Positions 54,898 to 64,000 of a stretch of DNA of 64,000 bases are shown here, one piece after another (positions within the stretch are counted from its first letter, which is position 1; every line of letters starts with the position of its first letter). The DNA is from Lathyrus oleraceus (lineage: Eukaryota > Streptophyta > Magnoliopsida > Fabales > Fabaceae): the NCBI RefSeq assembly GCF_024323335.1, contig NC_066579.1:251217575-251281574 (forward strand). Reading direction: 5' to 3'. The translations under genes and the position numbers were made by a program. The notes beneath the pieces were generated by a model that searched no databases, was not told the origin of the DNA, and saw only the letters and a program-made list of their open reading frames with translations.

Positions 54898-55778
54898 AGC
54901 AAGTGCCACTTTTTGAAGCCATACCTAGTTTTCCATACTTTTACACTTTTTCTAGATATTTTTACAGCATTGTTCTTGGAATCTTTTGTGCCCTAAATTT
55001 CATTTCTCTTCATCTCTTAACCATCTTTTACAAAAAGAAGGTGGATTCCCATCCAATCTCGATTATTCGACTCGGATGTTGATCAACCTTCTTCCGAAAC
55101 TTGCCGACCAAGCTACCATGAAAATGAGTAGCTAAGTCCTCCATTTGTCAAGGTTAGATGTAGATGATCATTAGCTTTGTGTGTAAATGTAAGGATCTTC
55201 ATGTGTGAACTCTTTAATGGTGAATATATGATGAAAACTTTGTTCTTATTCAAAACTCTTTGTGTTGGTTTATGATCGAGAGATGTTTACCAACTCTTAA
55301 CCTAGGTTTTCATCCAATCTTGTTTGTTAGCTAGAGATAGTAATGAATGATTTTGTTCACCATAAGGTTGAACCAAAAAGTTGTCATTTTGATAGGTTGT
55401 GTTAGAGATAAACAATCGATCAAAATGGTAAAACTCACAATGTGTGTTCGAGAGAAACACATTGGGAGGACTTTGTGAAATAATTCATCATCTAAAGGAG
55501 TTTATAATATTATTGACCGAACAAATACATGCAAAGCGATTATTGAACCCTAACTTTGACAATATTTCTCAAATATTCAAATCAAACTTTTACCGCATTG
55601 TATTACCTTTTTATGCAAGATAACGTGATTAAAACCAAAACCCCCTGTGTTACTTAAGCTAAGATTAATACAACCATCGAACGGCGGTGATATCTTACAA
55701 TCCCTGTGGATACGATAACAAAAACCCGACACTTAAAATTACAACTTACACCTGTTCAAACCATGCGCAACCCTAACA

Positions 55779-57058
55779 AACCTTGTCCAAAATGAATGAA
55801 ATATGACTCTTTGGAAAGATTAGATCAAGAGGAACAACTCTTATGTTGAACACTTTTCCATTTGGAACTTGGTTCAAGGTGAATTTTGAGGTGGAAGTTT
55901 GGAAATTTCAACATGTTAAAATTTTTTCTAAGTGTCAAGCCATATACCTCAATGTTCCACCTTGCTAAATGTTTTATGTGAGCTCCAAATGAGAAAGGTG
56001 TCTTCATCAAAGTTGTATATTTTTCAAATACCTTCAAAATGGTCACAAATTTGACACTATTTGGATTTAGAATGAGAGTTATGCATTTTTGAAGTTGAGG
56101 AAAATCACTTGTTCAATGGTATTGGTCCAAAATGACCTATAATGTATACTCATATCACATGCTCATAACAGTTGATTTATCTCTCAATCCAAACATAAAA
56201 TTTGAATTAGACATATTGAATTTGATTGTGAAACTTGTAAATCTTTCATCTCATAAAAATGGAGCAAGTTATGGCCTTGGGAAGTTGACTTTCAAATTAG
56301 GGTTTAGACAAAATGACCTATAATGTTTCAACATAGAAAATGACTTTCCAAGCAAAATTAGCTCTAGAATTAAACATGAAAGTTGTTTGGAATGTAATTT
56401 AGAGTAACTTTTCTCTTGTAATCATTTTCATATGGTGAAAATTATAGGAGATAGGGTCTAGGGGGACCCAGTTTTGATCACATGAATTCATCTGGCCAAC
56501 CACCATCAACCAACTTTTGCAATTCTCTTAACTTTTTAGGCTCATGGTAGATCATATATGCATATTGTGATGAATTTTGAAGTGTCCCTTGAGAAATTTT
56601 ATCAATTGGTGAAGAAGCTTGTTGAAGAAGTTACTCAAAATACCCAGACAAACTAGGGTTTCCAAGGCAAACCAACTCCAAACTCTTGAAGAATGCTTGA
56701 TCAAAATAACATGCAAAGATCATTGGGAATCATATATGATGCTTAGAGCCATTGTGGATCATTCCCTGGTTGTGCTATTAGCAATGAGGGTCTTAAACCC
56801 TAGATGTGAACTTGATAGATCAATAGTGATCATGCCCTACCTACAAAAGGGTTAGGCCAATACAAAGACATATTTTTGGTATTTTGGTTAGTAAAATAAT
56901 AAATATACAAGTATGATACAATCACATGGTGCTTGGTGATCACTCCCAAAACAAACCCAATGAAAGAGGGGTAAGGAGGATGCCAAGGTATGATCCCAAT
57001 CCTAATGCATATGATGAGATTTCATGAGGGATCTTAAGGTCAAAATTAGGGTCTTACA
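55779..57058 (-). repeat. Ogre B 3' LTR, right fragment
   Basis: Continues the Ogre LTR from the position equivalent to about 8505 of Ogre A and ends GTCTTACA at 57058. It keeps the 128-bp segment lost from the Ogre A 5' LTR. Together with 37400-38749 it makes an LTR lacking about 2.2 kb in its centre, including the predicted TATA region. Confidence 0.9.
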
Positions 57059-57539
57059 ACTGCCCCTATTAAAGATCATTCTAACTGAGGAGGTGAAGGT
57101 TAAAATCTTCATATCGACTCAGTAGAATGGGCTTAAATAACAACATATAGAAACAAATTTTGGTCCTTAAGAGACCTCATGATGCATATGATATGAATGT
57201 AAAAGCAAATTCTCTGTGGGGAAATGTTGCCACAAAGGAAAAGAAATCAGAGCGATCGACAGTCCGGAGGAGCACAATGCATTCCATAAGGAAAAACTCA
57301 CTGGGGAGACAAAGATGCTGAGGGGATAAAAGAGGTCGTGTGTAGGCCAGGCTACGACTTAAAAATAGTTGGGAGACTTGAGGAATTCCATAAAATGGAA
57401 GGACTCAACCAGGGAAAAAACATCTGTAGGGGAAACGAGTAGATCAGGATAAAATTGACATACTTGAATCATGCATTCCATAAGGAAAAACTCAACTGGG
57501 GAAGAAATAGACTTGAACACAGGAGGAGCAGAAATTTAT

Positions 57540-58510
57540 TATCCACTACCGATTACTAGGTAAGGAGATAATAAAGATCTGACAGAGAGGACATTTGTCA
57601 TCGGTTAGGATGAACATATCAAGGATATACTTGATGGGAACTGTCAAGAGGGAATATTCATTACCGGTTACTGGGTAAGAATAGCCTTGTTGGGGAGAAC
57701 TGCAGAAATAGGATTTACAACTACCGGTTACTGGGCAGAAGACCAAAGATGAGAATATCCGTCACCGGTTAAAGTGAACATATCAAGGATAAACTCAAAG
57801 GAAAGAAAATCCGTCATCGGTTAGGATGAACATATCAAGGATAAACTTGCCTGGGGATGTTAAGGAGGATATCTGTCATTGGTCAAGATGAACATATCAA
57901 GGATAAACCAACTCAACAAAAAGTAGGAATTAAATCTATCGAATGCTGGATAGAATACCACAAGAGAAATATCTGTCACCGGTTAGGATGAACATATCAA
58001 GGATAGACTCTGTGAGGAAGAAATAGGAATTACATCTATCAGTTACTGGACAGAATACCACAAGAGAGAGAGAGTACTCGTCACCGGTTAAGATGAACAT
58101 ATCAAGGATAAACTCTGCAAAGGGGAAAAGAAAAGCAGGATTTACAACTATCGGTTACTGGGTAGAAGACCACAAAGAGAAGGAATCCCGTCATCGATTA
58201 AGATGAACATATCAAGGATTAACTCTCTGGGGAATAGGATAGGGATTACAACTACCTTTTTACTGGGTAGAATACCAAAGATGAAAATATCCATCACCGG
58301 TTAGGATGAACATATCAAGGATAAGCTCAAACAGGGGAAGAAAGTATTTGTCATCGATTAGGATGAACATATCAAAGATATACTTCCTAGGGGATCAAAA
58401 AATGAATCCGTTGGGGACTCCACTAGAGAAAACAGGGGTGCTTTTGCCGGGTATCATGCAAGAAGTAGAAAACTGCAAACTAAGAAGAATATTACCAGTT
58501 ACTAGGTAAT
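57540..58510 (-). repeat. Tandem repeats in the Ogre B 3' UTR
   Basis: Same two unit types as Ogre A: GGATGAACATATCAAGGATA cores near 57607, 57775, 57826, 57889, 57987, 58094, 58207, 58307 and 58367, alternating with ACTACCGGTTACTGGGTAGA units. There are nine cores against six in Ogre A, so array length differs between the two elements. Confidence 0.87.
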
Positions 58511-58661
58511 AAACTCTTAGGGGACCCAAACCATCTATCTAGGTAAGATCTAGAAAGAAACGGTCAATCAAGATTCAACCGAATGAGGATATAACTCAAG
58601 GGGAGTAATTCCATCCAAATAATCAACAGGGGAGGAAACTGAAATAATAATTATCCACGAG

Positions 58662-58666
58662 GAAAT
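58662..58666. repeat. Target site duplication GAAAT, left copy
   Basis: GAAAT at 58662-58666 and 60498-60502 flanks TGTTAGAC...TTTACA. Ogre A has a single GAAAT at the same site (GAGGAAATAACTC near 11163). Confidence 0.93.
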
Positions 58667-59907
58667 TGTTAGACTATGGCACGGATCTAGAAGGGGGGGT
58701 TGAATAGATCCAAATTAAAAACTTGAGTCGGCGCTACCAATTAAAAATTGGTTTTGAAAAATTGTTTTAAGTGCGGAAGCGACCGAGGAAAATTTTAGTC
58801 TAAAACGAACCGTTATTGGAAAACGGGATATGCGTTAAGCTAATGGATTAGAGATAAAGTGAAATACAATTCACTACACCAATTACACAATCAATGATAT
58901 GTTTCACTTACTAGGATTCCTAGTTCCAATGATCCAAATACCAAATTAAACAAGATACAAACTTAAGACAACTTTGGTTTAGGCAGATTTTCAAACACTT
59001 GGCGTGCATAAACACTCCAAGTGATATTTGTGTTGAGTAAGTAATTCAAATTAATCTAGTACAATATACTATTGTACTTTGGATACAAAAACAGAGTTTT
59101 AATCTCTTACTCAACTTATATCAATGTTTGGTAAAATTGCTTAAACTAAAATCACTTAATTTTTAAGCTGAAAAACACTTATGCAGAAAATCAAAGAAGA
59201 CAGAGATTTGATGAGGCAGTTCCCCCGCCGTCCTCGCTTTGGGGTACGTCTTCCCTCAATTCTAAACTTAGAATTGAGATGATTTAATTAGATATCACCT
59301 ATGAAATTTAACTGTTTATACAAGGATTGCAAAGCAAGTAAACAACAGAACTCCCAATGTGTTGAATGATGCTTCCTATCCTTGCTCCTTGATTCAAGAT
59401 GAATCAAGACCTTCGATCGTTGTTGCTAGACCTCCGATTCCAGCCCCTTTGTTGAAGAATCTTCCGTTCTTCAAACCCTCGGCCCGGCTGATCTCAAACA
59501 CAACGAATCGAACCTGAATCCTTCCCTTCAATATCACCGAATCCGCTACTAGACTGATGAAGACTTCCTCTTCTCAATCACCTTCGCTCAGTTGAATATT
59601 GATGAAGCAATTCGTCCAAAAACCCCCAAACACAAACCGATATTGGAGGACAAAACCCTAACGGTTTTATTCAAGAAAGAACCTGCCACAAGCTTCAACC
59701 CGAACCGGATTCTCCAATCTCAGCTTCGAACCTTATCACCTTTAACCGATCACGAAGCACACCAAAAATGGTTGTGTGTAGTTGATGTGTTGTGAAATGT
59801 TGAAGATGAAGATGATGAATCTTGGACACCTTTTTCACTCTTTCTTATTTTCTTGAACACTTGAATTCAAATTGACAAATGTTAGTTGATAAAAGTGATT
59901 TGACTTC

Positions 59908-59915
59908 TATTTATA
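59908..59915 (-). promoter_or_regulatory. TATA box of the 1831-bp solo LTR
   Basis: TATAAATA in minus-strand sense (ACTATAAATAGAAG). The CpG-rich repeat cluster at 59991-60258 lies just upstream in that sense. Confidence 0.65.
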
Positions 59916-59990
59916 GTAACTAGCTTTCCAACCAAAATAACAGCTTTTCAAACAGTAAAAAAATACTCAGAAAACTGAGTTCACGCACGA

Positions 59991-60258
59991 GCGGTCGACC
60001 ATAGGTCGGCGTGCGCTGACCCGTGGGAAATGCGCCGACCCCTATGGTCGACTCAAGTGTTCCATGAGCTGACCCGTGGGAAATGCGCCGACCCCTATGG
60101 TCGACTCAAGTGTTCCATGAGCTGACCCGTGGCCAACTGAACTATGCCATGCGCCGACCTGTGGTCGACTCAAGCAAGCTTGCGCTGACCAGTAACCAAC
60201 TGGGCTGAGTTATGCACTGAGCCGTGAGCTATGCGCCGACCCTTATGGTCGACTCAAG
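59991..60258 (-). repeat. GTCGAC/GCGCCGACC repeat cluster upstream of the solo-LTR TATA box
   Basis: A 53-bp direct repeat starts at 60015, 60068 and (partial) 60121. The core TGCGCCGACC..ATGGTCGACTCAAG, or a close form, occurs at about 60031, 60085, 60150 and 60232. GGTCGACC at 59993-60000 is a perfect palindrome followed by ATAGGTCGGCG. The block is CpG-rich against an AT-rich LTR. Confidence 0.88.
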
Positions 60259-60497
60259 GTCTTCAAATCTGCAAAAATTCGTGTTTTGTGATTTTCATGC
60301 ATTTCGTCATGATCACACTTTTTCCACATATGTTTTTAAGAATTATAACAGATTTGGATAAGCATAGGAAAGGATACGATAGGTGATGTGTTGCATTTGT
60401 TTGTAGACGTGGAATCAACAACGCCGATTCGTCCATGGTGGTCATTTGTCATTATCGAAACTTGTGATTGTATGTTGTTTGACAATTTGCCTTTACA

Positions 60498-60502
60498 GAA
60501 AT
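60498..60502. repeat. Target site duplication GAAAT, right copy
   Basis: Matches 58662-58666 and follows the solo LTR end TTTACA. Confidence 0.93.
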
Positions 60503-60659
60503 AACTCAGTGGGGAGAGGAGAAAGGTTAAAGTCTTTCTGCTTAAGGGGATGACACTCTACAATGGAGGGAGGATAGACATCAAACTTGTATGGGGATAA
60601 AGTATCGCCATAACGGAGAACAAGAATCTCATTAGTGAATCAACAAAAAATGATGATGA

Positions 60660-60683
60660 AATATATGAGTATATATGTATATG

Positions 60684-60760
<77 letters not shown>

Positions 60761-60790
60761 GTATATTTATATATGTATATGTATATGTGA
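60660..60790. repeat. AT/GTATAT microsatellite in the Ogre B 3' UTR
   Basis: ATATGTATATGT-type units grade into a long uninterrupted (AT)n tract at about 60699-60753 and back into GTATAT units. The equivalent place in Ogre A (near 11340) has only a short ATGCATGTGTATG stretch, so it expanded here. Confidence 0.95.
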
Positions 60791-61946
60791 TGATCATGTT
60801 GGCAAAACGATCGCAAAGGATACAAAGGTGTCGCAAATTTGAATCATCAATACAATTCTCAATCAATCCACAAAAGGGGGAGACGACTTGCTGGAGAAAA
60901 AAGAGATCATCATCCCAAAGGCTCAAACCTAGTCGGGGAAAGAAGAGATCTACTGAGAAAAACCATTATCGAGTCTGCGGGGAATTTTAGGTCAACACCA
61001 TATCGAATGGGAGACAACCATGCAGAGGATAAACACAAAAAGCTACTCAGAAACCAGGAGGAAACTCTGACTGGGAATGATTCTGATGGTGATTGGTGAG
61101 GAAACCAAAGTTTTACCGCTAGCATACGAACTGCCAAGGAAACTGGTTTTCAGTTGGGGAATAAGCACAAATTCTACTGGGGAATAAACATTCTGCAGGG
61201 AATTGAATCAACTAACTATGTTGGCTACCCTACCGGGAAATAGCGGACAACAATGGCTGAAAGCTAAAAATGTTGTTGAGGATGTAAGAGAAATTGCACC
61301 TACTGCTCGGGGAGGACCAATGTTGCTCCACACTTAGGGCTTGCTGCTTTCAAACCAACTGATGATACATCTTTTAAATGAAATCCATTGCTTAAAATTC
61401 ATGCTTTTATATGTTTAAGAAAAATAATTTTGATTTAAAATTTTAATTTAAAAAATGATCATAATAAAATTTAAAACTATTTGCTGAAATAAACAAGAGT
61501 AGAAACAATTGGATTAAAAGCTCAACTTTATTTAATGGAATGGTAACATGTAAATGACAAGACTCCATAGATTTTTACAAAGTTGAAAATGGTAATTTAC
61601 ATGGAAAACGATTACATTGAATACAAATGACCACTAATCTTTCCACCAACTTTTGATGTCCACTGTGCTTTTGGCTGCTACTGGGGATGGTGAACCACCG
61701 TCGACCGTTGTGCTCAACAAAATCTTCAAAATCTGAAGATCAACAGGATGCAGTTACTTGCCATAATCCCTAATTTTTGCATAAATTTCCCCGAGGTGGG
61801 GTGTTCAATTTATCGGGATAATCTTTCTGTTTTTATGTCTCTAACTATTGCCTGGATCGTCCTTTCGGGTTTCAATCCACCGAGACACTCATTTTTGCCT
61901 AAGCCTCCCTTTCAGGTTTTGAACTTAGCGAGATGTTCTTTTCTTT

Positions 61947-63344
61947 TTAGGCAAAGTAATTCTTGACTACATCTGCGTTCACAGGACGAGTGAACTCTTC
62001 ACCATCCATAGTTGTAAGAATCAAAGCACCGCCTGAAAAGGCTCTCTTAACAACATATGTGCCTTCATAATTAGGAGTCCATTTCCCCCTAGAGTCTGGT
62101 TTGAACGATAAAATCTTCTTGAGCACAAGGTCACCTTCTCTGGATACACGAGGTCTGACCTTCTTATCAAAAGCTTTCTTCATCCTCTGTTTATATAACT
62201 GACCATGACACATGGCAGACAATCTCTTCTCTTCGATTAAATTCAACTGATCATACATGGTTTGACACCATTCAACCTCAATTAACTTGGCTTTCATGAG
62301 CACACACAATGAAGGGATCTCAACCTCTACGAGGAGCACTACTTCCATACCATATACAAGAGAGAAAGGGGTTGCCCCTGTTGAAGTGCGGATGGATGTA
62401 CGATAATCGTGCAAAGCAAATGGCAGCATCTCATGCCAATCCTTATATGTTACAACCATCTTCTGAATAATCTTCTTGATGTTCTTGTTTGCAGCTTCAA
62501 CGGCCCCATTCATCTTAGGTTTGTAGGGAGAAGAATTATGATGTGCAATCTTGAAGTCTTTGCAAAGAGCTTCCATCATATTATTGTTCAAGTTCGATCC
62601 ACTATCAGTAATGGTCTTACTCGGCACACCATAACGACATATAATCTGATTCTTGATAAACCTTACGATAACTTGCTTGGTTACATTCGCATATGATGCC
62701 GCTTCAACCCATTTTGTGAAGTAATCGATTTCCACCAAAATGAAACGATGTCCGTTCGAAGCTTTGGGCTCAATCATGCCAATCATATCAATTCCCCACA
62801 CGGAGAAGGGCCATGGGGAGGAAATGACGTTCAATAGTGTCGAAGGAACATGAGTCTTATCTGCATATATTTGACACTTGCAACAATCAGATTCCATTGT
62901 CAGCCAATAGTAACCTGCTCGCAACATCTTCTTTGTCATTGCATGTCCATTGGAATGAGTACCAAAGGAACCTTCATGGACTTCAGTCATCAACAGGTCT
63001 GCTTTGTGTCTATCCACGCATCTGAGCAAAACCATATCGAAGTTTCTCTTATATAACACCTCTGCATTCAGGTAGAAATTGCCGGCTAATCTTCTCAAAG
63101 TCTTCTTATCTTTCAAAGATGCCCCAGACGGGTAAATCTGACTTTGGAGGAAACACTTGATGTCATAATACCGCAGCTTCTCGTCTTCGATCTCTTCAAC
63201 AACAAACACATGAGCTGGCCTATCAAGACGCATCATGGTCAAATTGGGAACTTTATTCCAATACTTTACTATAATCATTGATGCCAACGTTGCAAGAGCA
63301 TCTGCCATCTGGTTTTCATCTCGAGGGATATGATGAAACTCAAC
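61947..63344 (-). pseudogene. pol: Ogre B integrase (with end of archaeal-type RNase H)
   Basis: An open stretch of 453 codons from MADALATLAS to FTRPVNADVVKNYFA, stopping at 61947. It has the integrase core GIDMIG, ITDSGSN (N to S after the second aspartate) and AVEAANKN, so D, D and E persist. The HHCC finger is damaged: where Ogre A reads CCKFVKKCHKCQIYA this copy has CCKCQIYA, an in-frame 21-bp loss near 62880. A TAG at 63342-63344 separates it from the rest of pol. Confidence 0.9.
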
Positions 63345-64000
63345 CTATGTAAAGAAAGTTGAAATCCTCCTCGCATAATCTCTATATGGTATCAAACCGG
63401 GTTGATTCGTCTTCCTTTCACCTTTGATTTGATTAACAACCAAAGTTGAATCTCCAAAGACATCTAAATGCTTGATTCTGAGATCAATGGCCTCTTCGAG
63501 CCCCATAATGCAAGCTTCATATTCTGGCATATTGTTTGTACACTTGAATGTTAATCTAGCTATAAACGGAAAATGAGTGCCTTGAGGAGTAATGATTACT
63601 GCCCCAAAGCCATTACCATACTGATTAACAGCTCCATCAAATACCATGCCCCAACGGGAACCAGGTTCTGGCCCTTCTTCAAGCAATGTTCATCACAATC
63701 TTTCATCTTCAAGTACAAGATCTCTTCATCAGGAAAATCATACTGCACTGACTGGTAATCTTCAATTGGTTGGTGAGCTAAATGGTCAGCCAAGATACTA
63801 CCTTTGATTGTCTTCTGAGATCGGTATTCAATATCATACTCTGATAACAACATCTGCAAATGGGAAATCCTCCCAGTTAAAGCAGGCTTCTCAAATACAT
63901 ACTTGATTGGATCCATTTTGGATATCAACCAAGTGGTATGATTCAACATATATTGACGCAGACGCTTGGCATCCCAAGCCAATGCGCAACAAGTTTTCTC
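63345..64000 (-). pseudogene. pol: Ogre B RNase H and archaeal-type RNase H, cut by the window edge
   Basis: From the right edge: AKRLRQYMLNHTTWLISKMDPIKYVFEKPALTGR-like RNase H end (split here as AKRLRQYMLNH and MDPIKYVFEKPAL), then EYDIEYRSQ and LADHLAHQP. The archaeal-type RNase H follows (MVFDGAVNQYG near 63640, MPEYEACIMGLEE, FGDSTLVVNQI). Relative to Ogre A one base is missing near 63687 (GAACATTG for GAACCATTG), shifting frame between the two domains. It retains the DFPDEE linker lost in Ogre A. Confidence 0.88.

Larger units (their letters stand above)
44065..55778 (+). mobile_element. Athila-2: nearly intact Athila/Cyclops-like element lacking its 5' LTR
   Basis: Leader fragment, gag-pol, spacer with splice signals, ORF3, 3' UTR, polypurine tract and 3' LTR are in order on the plus strand. 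The 5' LTR and primer site are absent because the element is fused to Athila-1 at 44064/44065. It contains a SIRE-like solo LTR at 49413-50509. Few lesions suggest it is the youngest coding element in the window. Confidence 0.88.
54315..55778 (+). repeat. Athila-2 3' LTR (about 1464 bp)
   Basis: Starts TGTTAG after the polypurine tract and ends CTAACA at 55773-55778, a 6-bp terminal inverted repeat. Ogre B LTR sequence resumes right after. It contains the TCGCTAGGCGA cluster and a TATA box. The right end is set by the inverted repeat and the flanking Ogre sequence, not by a primer site. Confidence 0.78.
58667..60497 (-). repeat. Solo LTR of a SIRE-like copia element, minus strand (1831 bp)
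   Basis: TG...CA ends with the GAAAT duplication and no internal domain. In minus-strand sense it begins TGTAAAGGCAAATTG, has TTTCGATAATGACAAA soon after (as in the LTR at 31013), and carries a CCCCCCC run near its 3' end, the SIRE pattern. TATAAATA lies on the minus strand at 59908-59915. Readings such as 59592-59795 do not match any family and are taken as chance. Confidence 0.9.
57059..61946 (-). other. Ogre B polypurine tract and 3' UTR
   Basis: AATAGGGGCAGT in element sense (57059-57071) is the polypurine tract. The UTR parallels Ogre A block by block (tandem repeats, TCAACCGAATGAGG block, GGTCAACACCATATC block near 60990, CCACCGAGA block near 61878). It is enlarged by a solo LTR at 58667-60497 and an AT microsatellite. 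I see no gene. Confidence 0.85.
37400..64000 (-). mobile_element. Ogre B, minus strand, running off the right edge
   Basis: 3' LTR in two pieces (37400-38749 and 55779-57058), polypurine tract, repeat-rich 3' UTR and the 3' part of pol up to RNase H are present in the same order and strand as Ogre A. RT, protease, gag, ORF1 and the 5' LTR lie outside the window. It is interrupted by the Athila composite and by a solo LTR. It inserted into the SIRE-like element. Confidence 0.93.

Noticed and set aside
59592..59795. Possible small host gene in the 1831-bp solo LTR
   Set aside because: No recognisable domain, and the whole interval is bounded by TG/CA ends and a GAAAT duplication.
60558..60926. 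Reading with a long YIYI repeat
   Set aside because: Produced by the AT microsatellite; not a protein.
1..64000. tRNA, rRNA, host genes or prokaryotic-type systems
   Set aside because: No cloverleaf-like gene, rRNA block or non-transposon coding sequence was recognisable on either strand; every long reading belongs to a retroelement.

Overview
The window is plant nuclear DNA made entirely of LTR retrotransposons. I see no host gene, tRNA, rRNA or prokaryotic feature. The organism is probably a legume of the pea/vetch/clover group. The evidence is two Ogre/Tat-type Ty3-gypsy elements with ~4.7-4.9 kb LTRs, an ORF1 before gag, a pol intron and a repeat-rich 3' UTR, accompanied by Athila/Cyclops-like gypsy and SIRE/Maximus-like copia elements. 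The species cannot be named from this sequence alone.

Layout. (1) 1-1490: decayed Ty1/copia RT/RNase H end with its 3' LTR, plus strand. (2) An old plus-strand Tat/Ogre relative occupies 1491-4916 and resumes at 27124-31012. It was split by (3) Ogre A, 4917-27123, minus strand, complete with two LTRs and a CATAT target duplication. (4) The old element's 3' LTR is broken at 31013 by a plus-strand SIRE-like copia element (5' LTR, PBS, gag, pol), itself interrupted at 37400 by (5) Ogre B, minus strand, which runs off the right edge. (6) Inside Ogre B's LTR lies an Athila composite, 38750-55778. It joins a 5' half (Athila-1, own 5' LTR, cut in RNase H at ~44064) to a nearly intact second element (Athila-2) that has no 5' LTR but has gag-pol, a third ORF and a 3' LTR. 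(7) Two solo LTRs sit inside these hosts: 49413-50509 in Athila-2 pol (duplication GGTCC) and 58667-60497 in the Ogre B 3' UTR (duplication GAAAT).

The genes are the usual retrotransposon set: gag particle protein, protease, reverse transcriptase, RNase H, a second (archaeal-type) RNase H in the Tat/Ogre elements, and integrase. Nearly all are broken by stops, frameshifts or deletions. The best preserved are Athila-2 gag-pol (one stop, one frameshift, one solo-LTR insertion) and its intact 413-codon ORF3, which has a strong splice acceptor directly before its ATG. Ogre A keeps a frame-preserving 257-bp intron between protease and RT.

The most unusual pattern is in the LTR promoters. Three different LTR families each carry, just upstream of a TATA box, a dense CpG-rich array of a short inverted-repeat motif, with a different motif in each family. 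In Athila-2 the same 11-mer recurs in the region before ORF3.
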